64,000 nt of DNA, taken from assembly GCF_013131805.1 (NCBI RefSeq), contig NZ_JABJRC010000001.1:496001-560000 (forward strand), read 5' to 3'. The DNA is from Kribbella sandramycini (GTDB lineage Bacteria > Actinomycetota > Actinomycetes > Propionibacteriales > Kribbellaceae). The notes beneath the pieces were generated by a model. That model worked only from the letters and a program-made list of their open reading frames with translations, was not told the origin of the DNA and did no database searches. Position 1 is the stretch's first letter; every line of letters begins with the position of its first letter. Shown piece after piece: positions 17,468 through 24,531 of this stretch. The translations under genes were made by a program, and so were the position numbers.

Positions 17468-19201
17468 GTGTCCAAATTTCTTGGGTTCTTGCTCGGGGTG
17501 GCGGTCGCGCTGGCCGGGCCGGCGGTGTTCGGAGTACTCGCGGCGCCGGGCGGCATCCAGCTGAATGCGAAGGGGATGGTGCTTGCCTATGGCATCGGCG
17601 CGTTGCTCTTCTGGGCGGTGGTGTCGTACTTCTCCGGCGCCGCCGCGATCGGGGCGTTCCTCGCCTTCGGCACGCTGGTCTACTGCTGGCTGTGGATCCC
17701 GAACCGGACCACGAACTTCCTGAACGACGTCCCCGGGGTGACGAACGGGATGGTCGAGGGGACGCGGCAGTTCACGCTGAACGGCGTCGTACCGATTCTT
17801 ACTGTTATCTCGCTGGTGTACGCGATTCAGCTGATCGTGCGCGGGGTGCAGCGGCGTCGGCGTGCGCGGGCGGAGGCCGAGCGCCGGCAGCGCGAGCAGG
17901 AAGCTGCGCAGGCGCAGCAGGAGGCGGCGGCTGCGGCGGTTTATCCGGTTGCGGCTGGTGGGTATGCGGAGGATGGGTACGGCGGGTCGGCGTACGAGTC
18001 GTACGACCGGTCGGGGCGGTATGACGATCTGTTCGATGAAGAGCCGGTGCGGCCGCGGAGTCAGGCTGATGAGCACACTGCGCAGTTCCCGGTCGCGGGT
18101 GCGCCGGTGGGTGAGCCGGAGCGGACGGCGTCGTTCGAGACTGTTGCCGGTGGCAACGAGCGGGACGAGACGGTGGTGGCGCCGGGTGATCGGGACGAGA
18201 CCGTTGTCGCGCCGGTTGATGCTGCTGTCGAGGATCCGGGTGAGGATACCCAGCCGATGTTGTTCCCGAGCACCGGTGGCGCTGAGCCGGAGAACACCCA
18301 GCCTGTCCCCGTGCAGCCCTCCGCGGGTGGGTCTGCAGGTGGTGGGTCTCCTGAGGCGGCCGGGGAGTCTGTGGGGGCTCGCGACGCGGCGGCCGAGGAA
18401 AAGCAGGAGGGTGGAGCGCAGGAGCCTGCAGCCGGTGGTTCCGCTGGTGGTCCGGTGGCGGGTGAGACGGCTGCCGGTGGTTCCGCTGGCGGTCCGGTAG
18501 CAGGTGGGTCGGCGGCAGCTGGTTCTGCAGCAGATGGGTCCGCGGTTGGTGGGTCTGCTGAGGCGGCCGGGGAGTCTGTGGGGGCTGGCGATGCAGCGGC
18601 CGAGGAAAAGCAAGAGGGTGGGGCTCAAGGGCCTGGGGCTGGTGGTTCCGCAGCTGGTGGTTCCGCAGCTGGCGGGACTGCTGCTGGGGGTTCCGTTGGT
18701 GGGCCGGTAGCCGGTGGTTCTTCAGCAGGTGGGGCTCAGGGGCCTGCTGCTGGGGGTTCCGTTGGTGGGCCGGTAGTCGGTGGGTCGGCGGCAGGTGGGG
18801 CTGTGGTGGGTGGTGCTGCTGGTTCGGGCGCTACTCCCCCGGTTGAGGCGGCTCCGGGGGCTATTCCCCCGGTTGAGGCGGCTCCAGTGGCTACTCCCCC
18901 GGTTGAGGCGGCTCCGGGGGCTACTCCCCCGGCCGAGGCGGGTCCGGGGGGTGCTTCGCCGGTTGAGGGGTCTGGTGGGGGGTCTTCGCCGGTTGTTACG
19001 CCGCCGGTGGCTGTTGTGCCGGTTGAGGAGCCGCCGGTGGGTGAGGAGCCGGTTGAGGGGGCTCGGCGGGTTGGGCCGGTGGAGCGGGTGGGGACGCAGT
19101 ATCGGGAGCGGATGGAAGATCCGGAGGATACTGGGGAGTTTCATTTGGGGGCTTTTGAGGGGCCGTTCGGGGCGGCGGGGGTGCGGCCGGCGGGGGCTTG
19201 A
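17468..19201 (+). CDS. Membrane protein with four predicted helices and a long low-complexity repetitive tail
   Basis: 577 aa, not recognised as a named family. Residues 1-125 contain about four hydrophobic segments (FLGFLLGVAVALAGPAVFGV, VLAYGIGALLFWAVVSYF, a third, and VVPILTVISLVYAIQLIV). A charged coiled-coil-like stretch RRRRARAEAERRQREQEAAQ follows. Then an acidic, Gly/Ala/Pro-rich tail of some 400 residues holds a duplicated 207-bp segment and four 10-residue units of the type TPPVEAAPGA. The end (VERVGTQYRERMEDPEDTGEFHLGAFE) is again complex. GTG 17468 has TACGGT 6 nt upstream. A role at the membrane or septum is conceivable but unproven. Confidence 0.7.
   Translation: MSKFLGFLLGVAVALAGPAVFGVLAAPGGIQLNAKGMVLAYGIGALLFWAVVSYFSGAAAIGAFLAFGTLVYCWLWIPNRTTNFLNDVPGVTNGMVEGTRQFTLNGVVPILTVISLVYAIQLIVRGVQRRRRARAEAERRQREQEAAQAQQEAAAAAVYPVAAGGYAEDGYGGSAYESYDRSGRYDDLFDEEPVRPRSQADEHTAQFPVAGAPVGEPERTASFETVAGGNERDETVVAPGDRDETVVAPVDAAVEDPGEDTQPMLFPSTGGAEPENTQPVPVQPSAGGSAGGGSPEAAGESVGARDAAAEEKQEGGAQEPAAGGSAGGPVAGETAAGGSAGGPVAGGSAAAGSAADGSAVGGSAEAAGESVGAGDAAAEEKQEGGAQGPGAGGSAAGGSAAGGTAAGGSVGGPVAGGSSAGGAQGPAAGGSVGGPVVGGSAAGGAVVGGAAGSGATPPVEAAPGAIPPVEAAPVATPPVEAAPGATPPAEAGPGGASPVEGSGGGSSPVVTPPVAVVPVEEPPVGEEPVEGARRVGPVERVGTQYRERMEDPEDTGEFHLGAFEGPFGAAGVRPAGA
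18353..18637 (+). repeat. Duplicated coding segment, 207-bp period
   Basis: A block of about 75 bp starting at 18353 recurs at 18560 with few changes. It encodes [20 protein letters not shown] and then EAAGESVGAGDAAAEEKQEG. It indicates tandem expansion of the low-complexity tail of the membrane protein. Confidence 0.75.
18831..18950 (+). repeat. Four 30-bp units encoding a 10-residue Pro/Ala repeat
   Basis: Units begin at 18831, 18861, 18891 and 18921. Each encodes a variant of TPPVEAAPGA. In-frame period and near identity point to recent slippage or unequal exchange, so copy number probably varies between strains. Confidence 0.8.
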
Positions 19202-19213
19202 GAGATGTGAGTG

Positions 19214-19244
19214 CGTGGCGTGGGCCCGGTGGGCTCACGCCACG
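19214..19244. terminator. Bidirectional terminator hairpin
   Basis: CGTGGCGTG pairs with CACGCCACG, continued by GGCCC/GGGCT around a 3-nt loop, giving 14 bp with one G-U pair. It lies between the convergent membrane-protein and LysR genes and covers the lysR stop codon (19235-19237). Confidence 0.7.
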
Positions 19245-20197
19245 TGCATTTGGTGGGTGGGGTGGGAGTGGCGGGCCTGGGCGGCTACGGCCTCTTCGTA
19301 GGCGGCGGTGGCCATGTGGAGGACGTCGGGAGCCATCTGGGAGCGGGGGGACTCGGTGCTCCAGGCGAGCAGGAGGCGGCGGTGGATGGGGTCGCCGACC
19401 AGGGGTCGGGTGATGACGTCGGTGGAGAGCAGGCGGTAGGACGTCGGGGAGACCAGGGCTACGCCTTGGCCGCTGGTGACGAAGCCCATCAGGACCGAGG
19501 TGTCGACGGAGTGGTGCTCGACCTTGGGCTGGAAGCCGGCTTGTTCGCAGGCAGCCCGGAAGAGCACATGGAAGCCGCTGTCGTCCGGCGGTTCGCCGAT
19601 CCACTCCTCGTCGGCGAGGGCGCCCAGCTCGACCTCAGCACCGGGTTTGCGGGCGATCGGGTGGTCGGCGGACATGACGACGTACGCCGATTCGGACTCG
19701 ACGACCGTGACGGCCTCGACCCCTGTCGGCAACCGGAGCTCGAACCCGGGGAACTCACGCAGCAGCGCGAAGTCGAGCCGGCCGCTCTCCAGCTGCTGCA
19801 GCAGCACGCTCGTCGACCACTCGACCTCGATGCTGACCTGCTCGATCTCGCCGTGCTCCCGCAGCCGGGACGCGATCCCCGACATCGGCGCGGTCGGGAA
19901 ACCGCCCAGCCGGACGGCGCTCGACTCGACCGCGGTCATCGCCGACACGGTCGCGGCGAGGTGGTCGACGTCGACCAGGATGGCCCGGGCCCGATCGACG
20001 GCGTACCGACCGAGGGCGGTCGGGGTGACGCCGGTGCGGGAGCGCTCGAAGAGCTCACCGCCGAAGGCGGCCTCGATCCGTTTGAGCTGCGCGGTCAGGC
20101 TCGGCTGGCTCACCTTCAGCCAGCGAGCGGCCCGCCCGACGGACCCCGCCTCGGCCACCAGGACGACGACACGGAGATGGCGCAGCTCCACATTCAT
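19235..20197 (-). CDS. LysR family transcriptional regulator
   Basis: 320 aa. The N-terminal winged helix (LRHLRVVVLVAEAGSVGRAARWLKVSQPSLTAQLKRIE, then GVTPTALG) is typical LysR. The remainder is a type 2 periplasmic-binding-like effector domain (FALLREFPG, YVVMSADHPIA, FVTSGQGVALVSP). The effector is unknown, and no obvious divergent metabolic target gene is adjacent, since the ABC exporter upstream runs in the same direction. TACGGT lies 8 nt before the ATG at 20197. An inverted repeat at 20256-20283 upstream may be its autoregulatory site. Confidence 0.88.
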   Translation of the reverse strand: MNVELRHLRVVVLVAEAGSVGRAARWLKVSQPSLTAQLKRIEAAFGGELFERSRTGVTPTALGRYAVDRARAILVDVDHLAATVSAMTAVESSAVRLGGFPTAPMSGIASRLREHGEIEQVSIEVEWSTSVLLQQLESGRLDFALLREFPGFELRLPTGVEAVTVVESESAYVVMSADHPIARKPGAEVELGALADEEWIGEPPDDSGFHVLFRAACEQAGFQPKVEHHSVDTSVLMGFVTSGQGVALVSPTSYRLLSTDVITRPLVGDPIHRRLLLAWSTESPRSQMAPDVLHMATAAYEEAVAAQARHSHPTHQMHVA

Positions 20198-20255
20198 GCG
20201 TTGAGACCGTAGTCGAGGTCAAGACACAGCACACAGGCATCCTACATCACGGTTT

Positions 20256-20283
20256 CGTTACAGCCGGAGCGAAAGTTGTAACG
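20256..20283. promoter_or_regulatory. Inverted repeat CGTTACA-N14-TGTAACG upstream of lysR
   Basis: Perfect 7-bp arms at 20256-20262 and 20277-20283, about 60 bp before the lysR ATG and 24 bp after the end of the ABC permease gene. It could be a LysR autoregulatory site or part of a terminator for the exporter operon. Confidence 0.35.
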
Positions 20284-20306
20284 CTCGCCCCGGCCGTCAC
20301 GATAGG

Positions 20307-21476
20307 TCAACGCGCTTCGAGCGCCATCGCCTCGCGGTAACCGAGCCGGCGGCCGGTCTGCAGCAGCGTCCGCTCGTAGAGCCGGGCGCCGAGCCGGATG
20401 ATCAGCACCGTCGTCGCGATCAGGATCGCGATCGCCGCCAGCGGCTGCCACAGCGGCACGTCCTCGGTCAGCATCCGCCCCGGCATCGACATCGAGGACG
20501 CGATCGGCACGAACGAGGCCACCGTCTTGGCCGTCGACCCCGCGAACACCGAGAAGAAGAACGGGATCATCAGGATCATCTGCCCGGGCAGCGTGGTCGA
20601 CCCGAGGTCCTCCTGCCGGGTGGCCAGCGAGCCGGCCACCGCCCAGAGCCCGGCCAGCGCCACGAACCCGAGGATGAAGAAGACCACGAACCAGCCGACC
20701 ACCGGCCCGATCACCGACAGGATGTCGAGCTGGTCGGTCACCGTCAGACCGATCACCGAGCCGATCGCGATCACCAGGATCTGGCCGAGCGCGAGCGTCG
20801 CGTTCCCGATCACCTTGCCCCACAGCAGCGACCGGATCGGCACCGAGGCGGCCAGGATCTCGACCACCCGGCTCTCCTTCTCCTGGACGACGCTCTGCGC
20901 GATCATCATCCCGAAGCCGAGCGCGGTCATGTAGAACACCAGCGCCATCCCGAGGTTCACGAAGTCGCTCACGCCCGCCGGGAGCGAGCCCGGTTCCAGC
21001 AGCTCCTGAGTCACCTGCGTCCCCGCGCGCAGCTGCTCGGGCGTCAGCCCGACCTTCGCGGCGTTCTGCTCCATCCCGACCGCGGCGACAGCGGCCCGCA
21101 GCCCGCTCTCGACACCGGAGTCGACCTTCTCCTTGCCGATCAGCACGTAGCCGTCGGCAGCGGGCACCAGAGCGGCCGCGGCATCGGTCTCGAGCCGCTT
21201 CTCCGCCTCGGCGCGGTCGGCGACCCGGACCGCCTCGTACCCGCTCCCGCCCGCGGCGGCGTCCGCCTGCGCGACGACAGCCGCGCCGGCATCGCTGGTC
21301 ACCGCGATCTTGTCCGGTTCGCTGTTCCCCGATAGCAGGGCCGGCACGATGACAGCGGCCAGGACGACGACCAGCATCACCAGCGTGGAGCCGATGAAGG
21401 TCTTGTCCCGCAGCTTGGTGGTGATCTCCCGCTCGGCGATCAGCATCCACGGCCGATCAAGGGTCCGGTCGTTCAT
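20307..21476 (-). CDS. ABC-2 type (NatB-like) transporter permease
   Basis: 389-aa membrane subunit of an exporter. One N-terminal helix (TFIGSTLVMLVVVLAAVIVPALL) is followed by an extracytoplasmic domain of about 130 residues. A cluster of five to six C-terminal helices comes next, including VVQEKESRVVEILAASV, the usual ABC-2 coupling region. It overlaps the upstream ATPase gene by 4 bp (ATGA), so the two form one exporter. NatAB-type pumps export Na+ or antibiotics/lipids; the substrate here is not evident. Confidence 0.85.
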   Translation of the reverse strand: MNDRTLDRPWMLIAEREITTKLRDKTFIGSTLVMLVVVLAAVIVPALLSGNSEPDKIAVTSDAGAAVVAQADAAAGGSGYEAVRVADRAEAEKRLETDAAAALVPAADGYVLIGKEKVDSGVESGLRAAVAAVGMEQNAAKVGLTPEQLRAGTQVTQELLEPGSLPAGVSDFVNLGMALVFYMTALGFGMMIAQSVVQEKESRVVEILAASVPIRSLLWGKVIGNATLALGQILVIAIGSVIGLTVTDQLDILSVIGPVVGWFVVFFILGFVALAGLWAVAGSLATRQEDLGSTTLPGQMILMIPFFFSVFAGSTAKTVASFVPIASSMSMPGRMLTEDVPLWQPLAAIAILIATTVLIIRLGARLYERTLLQTGRRLGYREAMALEAR

Positions 21477-22366
21477 CGGGTCGCCTCCCGGAAGACGTCG
21501 CTGAGGGCCACTCGCTCCGGCCCGAACTCCAGGACCGGACCGCGGCCGATGGCCTGCTGAAGGATCTGCTGGGCGACGGCGTCGTCCTCGACGTCGAAGA
21601 GCGCCGTACCGCCGGCCACGTCGCGCACCCGCAGACCGGGCAGGTCGCGCAGCCAGCCCGCGTCGCCGTCGACAACGAGCCGGTACGTCGGGGTCTGGCT
21701 CGCGGCGAGCTCGGAGACCGGACCGGCCGCGACGACCTTGCCCCGCGACAGCACGACCAGGTCGTCACAGAGGCGCTCGACCAGGTCGAGCTGGTGGCTG
21801 GAGAACAGCACCGGCACCTCGGGCGTCACCTCCTCCCGGAGCAGGTCGACCATCGCGTCGACGGCCAGCGGGTCGAGGCCGCTGAACGGCTCGTCGAGGA
21901 CCAGCGCGATCGGCTGGTGGACGAGCGCCGCCGCGATCTGCACTCGCTGCTGATTGCCCAGCGACAGGTTCTCCAGGACGTCGGTCGCCCGCTCGGCCAG
22001 CCCGAGCCGCCCGATCAGCTTGTCGACCCGCTCGGCCGCGGCGCCGGCCGCCAGCCCGTGCAGCCGGCCGAAGAAGATCAGCTGGTCGCGGATCTTCATC
22101 TTCGGGTACAGCCCGCGCTCCTCCGGCATGTAGCCGAAGTCCTGCCGGACCGCCTGCGTCAGCGGCTTGTCCTGCCAGAACACCTCTCCGGAGCTCGCGG
22201 CGAGTACGCCGAGGATGATCCGCATCGTCGTCGTCTTACCGGCACCGTTGGCACCGACGAACCCGGTCATCCGGCCCGGGACGACGTCGAATGTCACGTC
22301 GTCCAGCGCGAGCTGTTCACCGAACCGCCGAGTGAGCCCAGCCACCCTCAGCATCCGTCCACCCAT
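21473..22366 (-). CDS. ABC transporter ATP-binding protein (NatA-like)
   Basis: 297-aa ATPase. Walker A GANGAGKTTT, Q-loop YMPEERGLYP, signature LSLGNQQRVQIAAAL (variant of LSGGQ), Walker B ALVLDEPFSGLDP and switch His in FSSHQLD are all present. A C-terminal extension of about 80 residues follows, as in NatA/DrrA exporters. It is coupled to the permease gene by an ATGA overlap. The start may be 22366 or an internal ATG at 22354 (MLRVAGLTRRFG) preceded by GGTGGACGG; the shorter form fits the family better. A palindrome at 22391-22403 upstream may control it. Confidence 0.88.
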   Translation of the reverse strand: MGGRMLRVAGLTRRFGEQLALDDVTFDVVPGRMTGFVGANGAGKTTTMRIILGVLAASSGEVFWQDKPLTQAVRQDFGYMPEERGLYPKMKIRDQLIFFGRLHGLAAGAAAERVDKLIGRLGLAERATDVLENLSLGNQQRVQIAAALVHQPIALVLDEPFSGLDPLAVDAMVDLLREEVTPEVPVLFSSHQLDLVERLCDDLVVLSRGKVVAAGPVSELAASQTPTYRLVVDGDAGWLRDLPGLRVRDVAGGTALFDVEDDAVAQQILQQAIGRGPVLEFGPERVALSDVFREATR

Positions 22367-22390
22367 CCTTTGTCACATCGGCCCCCGTCG

Positions 22391-22403
22391 TAACTCAAAG
22401 TTA
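22391..22403. promoter_or_regulatory. Palindrome TAACTCAAAGTTA upstream of the ABC exporter
   Basis: TAACT-CAA-AGTTA, perfect arms, 25 bp upstream of the ATPase start. The shape (5-bp arms, 3-bp spacer) is that of MarR/HxlR/TetR-type operators. It is one of the few AT-rich spots in this gap. Confidence 0.4.
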
Positions 22404-22470
22404 GTGACCGCGGGCCCCGCCGGACGTCGGCCGCGCGGTTGATCACCCACGTCATCCGCGCGACGGAGGG

Positions 22471-22486
22471 CGTGGCGTACGCCACG
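22471..22486. promoter_or_regulatory. 16-bp perfect palindrome just upstream of the ECF41 promoter
   Basis: CGTGGCGTACGCCACG ends 9 bp before the -35 motif at 22496. It may bind a further regulator of the sigma gene, or form a hairpin ending transcription from outside. Confidence 0.35.
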
Positions 22487-22495
22487 GTCCGTCGT

Positions 22496-22522
22496 TGTCA
22501 CATCCGGCGTGTCCACGTGGTC
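22496..22522 (+). promoter_or_regulatory. ECF41-type promoter of the sigma factor gene
   Basis: TGTCACA (22496-22502), a 16-nt spacer and GGTC (22519-22522). ECF41 sigma factors are known to use TGTCACA at -35 with a CGTC-like -10. The same TGTCACA-N16-GGTC arrangement precedes the divergent partner gene at 24464-24438, which supports autoregulation. Confidence 0.75.
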
Positions 22523-22553
22523 CAGGCTGGTGACGGCAGCAGCAGGGAGGATC

Positions 22554-23447
22554 ATGATTTCCGTGAGTGACGACGACCTCGAGCAGGCAGCGGCGGTTTT
22601 CAACGAGGTCCGGCCGCGGTTGTTCGGCATCGCCTACCGCATGCTCGGCAGCGCGTCCGAGGCCGAGGACATCGTCCAGGACGTCTGGCTGCGCTGGCAG
22701 CTGGCCGACCGCAGCGTAGTACTCAATCCAGCGGCCTACCTGGCAACGGCTACCACGCGGCTGGCGATCAACGCGACGCAGTCGGCCCGGGTCCGCCGGG
22801 AGGCGTACATCGGTCCGTGGCTGCCCGAGCCGGTCGACACCAGCGCGGACCCGTACCTCGGCGCGGAGCGCGGTGAGGCGCTGGAGTTCGCCGTACTGCT
22901 GCTGATGGAGCGGCTGTCGCCCAACGAGCGAGCGGCGTACGTACTGCGGGAGGCGTTCGACTACCCGTACAGCCAGATCGCAGACATCCTGCAGCTGAAC
23001 GAGCCGGCCGTGCGGCAGCTGGTCAGCCGCGCCCGCAAGCACGTGGACGGCGAACGCCGGATCGCTGTGGACGCCGCCGAGCAGCAGCGGCTGCTGACCG
23101 CGTTCGTGAACGCAGCCAAGTCAGGTGACCTGCTGGAGCTGGAGGGGCTGTTCGCACCCGATGTGACCAGTGTGTCCGACGGCAACGGCAAGGCGCGCGC
23201 ATCGAAGTTCCCAGTGGTCGGCAGCGAGCGGGTGGCGAAGTTCTTCCGCTCCTTCCACACCAGGTTCTGGGTGGGCGTCGAGACCGTGTGGACGCAGATG
23301 AACGGCGGACCGGCCCTGATCGTCATTGCCGACGGCAACATCCGCAACATCATCACCGTGAGCGCGTCGGCGGAGGGCATCTACCGGGTGAACGTCCAGA
23401 TGAATCCGGACAAGCTGCAGCGGGCCAACGCGGCGCTGGCCCGCTGA
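22554..23447 (+). CDS. ECF41 family RNA polymerase sigma factor with SnoaL-like C-terminal extension
   Basis: 297 aa. Sigma region 2 (FGIAYRMLGSASEAEDIVQDVWLRW) and region 4 (LSPNERAAYVLREAF... LNEPAVRQLVSRARKH) are followed by about 110 residues of a SnoaL/NTF2-like domain. The three ECF41 signatures are visible: WLPEP in the linker, DGNGK (family DGGGK) and NPDKL near the end. In this group the extension replaces a separate anti-sigma factor and modulates activity. ATG 22554 follows GGGAGG; a GTG at 22509 is rejected. Its predicted target is the NAD(P)H-binding gene transcribed toward it. The inducing signal is unknown. Confidence 0.93.
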   Translation: MISVSDDDLEQAAAVFNEVRPRLFGIAYRMLGSASEAEDIVQDVWLRWQLADRSVVLNPAAYLATATTRLAINATQSARVRREAYIGPWLPEPVDTSADPYLGAERGEALEFAVLLLMERLSPNERAAYVLREAFDYPYSQIADILQLNEPAVRQLVSRARKHVDGERRIAVDAAEQQRLLTAFVNAAKSGDLLELEGLFAPDVTSVSDGNGKARASKFPVVGSERVAKFFRSFHTRFWVGVETVWTQMNGGPALIVIADGNIRNIITVSASAEGIYRVNVQMNPDKLQRANAALAR

Positions 23448-23457
23448 GCAACAGCTA

Positions 23458-23652
23458 CTACTCCTCTTCGAGCGCCTTCACCGCACCGAGCAGGCTGGTC
23501 AGGCCGGCCTGCTCGACGGCCTCCTCGGCCGGGTCCATGATCCACTGCTCGACCGGCAGTGCGGCGTCCGGTACGGCGGACTGCATCGCCTGCAGCTCCC
23601 CCTCCACCTCGGCCTGCAGCCCGTGCAGGAACTCCTCGCGCTCGCCGCTCAC
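23458..23652 (-). CDS. Small acidic protein in the ECF41 partner operon
   Basis: 64 aa, very acidic and probably helical (MSGEREEFLHGLQAEVEGEL... LLGAVKALEEE). No family recognised. Its ATG overlaps the stop of the NAD(P)-binding gene (ATGA, 23649-23652), so it is translationally coupled and co-transcribed from the ECF41-type promoter. It ends 10 bp from the sigma gene. Size and charge would fit a partner or modulator, but that is only a guess. Confidence 0.6.
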   Translation of the reverse strand: MSGEREEFLHGLQAEVEGELQAMQSAVPDAALPVEQWIMDPAEEAVEQAGLTSLLGAVKALEEE

Positions 23653-24389
23653 TGCTTTTCCCAGTCGGCGTAGTGGATGCGGCCGAGGGTCACCTCGTCG
23701 ATCGGGACCAGCGCGTCCTCGGCGACCACGGCGCCGTAGTACGTCGCCTCCGGGTCGGTGATGACCTCGCGCGGGTCGCCCAGGTCGGCCAGCGCCTTGC
23801 GGAAGAACTCGTCCATCCGGCTCAGCTCCGGCCCGGCGACGTCGATCCGCTTGTTCAGCGGCTCGCCGGCGGCGGTCTTCGCGACCGCGTCCGCGACGTC
23901 GTCGCCGGCGATCGGCTGGAAGTTCACCGGCTGGATCCGGACGGCGCCGTCCACCTCGGAGGAGTCCGCGATGGCCTTGACGAACTCGTAGAACTGCGTG
24001 GCGTGCACCAGCGAGAACGGGATGCCAGAGGTCTGGATCAGCTCCTCCTGCGCGACCTTGGCGCGGAAGTAGCCGATCTGCGGCGAGCGCTCGGTGCCGA
24101 CGATCGACAGCGCCACGTGGTGCCCGACGCCGGCCTTCTTCTCGGCCTCGAGCAGGTTGGTGGTGGAGGTCCGGAAGAACTCCAGCACGGCGTTGTCCTC
24201 GAACGACGGCGAGTTCGACAGGTCGACCACGACCGACGCGCCCGCCATCGCCTCGTCGAGGCCTTCGCCGGTGAGCGAGTTGACACCCGTGTTGGGCGCG
24301 GCGGCGATCGCCTGGTGCCCGTGCGCCTCCAGCCGCCGTACGACCTTCGATCCGATCAGTCCGGTGCCGCCGATCACGACGATCTTCAC
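23649..24389 (-). CDS. NAD(P)H-binding epimerase/oxidoreductase-like protein, ECF41 partner (COE type)
   Basis: 246 aa from GTG 24389 (VKIVVIGGTGLIGSKVV, Rossmann glycine motif). The rest resembles NmrA/atypical SDR proteins (VVDLSNSPSF, HHVALSIVGTERSPQ, YFRAKVAQEELI, FQPIAGDDVADAVA). ECF41 sigma genes are typically linked to carboxymuconolactone decarboxylase, oxidoreductase or epimerase genes, and this fits. GGAG lies a few nt upstream of the GTG, and the promoter motif at 24438-24464 drives it. The substrate is unknown. Confidence 0.85.
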   Translation of the reverse strand: MKIVVIGGTGLIGSKVVRRLEAHGHQAIAAAPNTGVNSLTGEGLDEAMAGASVVVDLSNSPSFEDNAVLEFFRTSTTNLLEAEKKAGVGHHVALSIVGTERSPQIGYFRAKVAQEELIQTSGIPFSLVHATQFYEFVKAIADSSEVDGAVRIQPVNFQPIAGDDVADAVAKTAAGEPLNKRIDVAGPELSRMDEFFRKALADLGDPREVITDPEATYYGAVVAEDALVPIDEVTLGRIHYADWEKQ

Positions 24390-24437
24390 AACAGTCTCCT
24401 GTCCCCTGGCACCCGACTGGCGCCGCTCAACTGTCAC

Positions 24438-24464
24438 GACCGGACAGCCCCCGGGTTTGTGACA
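24438..24464 (-). promoter_or_regulatory. ECF41-type promoter of the partner operon
   Basis: On the minus strand, TGTCACA (24464-24458), 16-nt spacer, GGTC (24441-24438). The arrangement is identical to that in front of the sigma gene. The start codon is about 50 nt downstream. Confidence 0.75.
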
Positions 24465-24469
24465 TCGCC

Positions 24470-24496
24470 CGTCACATTTCTGCCAGCCGGGCTGTC
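24470..24496 (+). promoter_or_regulatory. Possible third ECF41-type promoter, toward ltrA
   Basis: CGTCACA (24470-24476), 16-nt spacer, TGTC (24493-24496), divergent from the previous promoter with only 5 bp between the -35 motifs. One mismatch in each box relative to TGTCACA and CGTC. It would place the LtrA gene in the same regulon. Confidence 0.4.
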
Positions 24497-24531
24497 ATGA
24501 GGGGCAGAGCCCCCATGAGAGGAGACCCCGG

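Noticed and set aside
18353..18950. CRISPR-like or minisatellite reading of the repeats at 18.3-18.9 kb
   Set aside because: They keep the coding frame and encode a Pro/Ala/Gly tail, so they are protein repeats.
22371..22377. A further TGTCACA near the exporter start
   Set aside because: The sequence 16 nt downstream is CTCA, not a GGTC/CGTC -10, and it points away from any partner gene in its own strand context.
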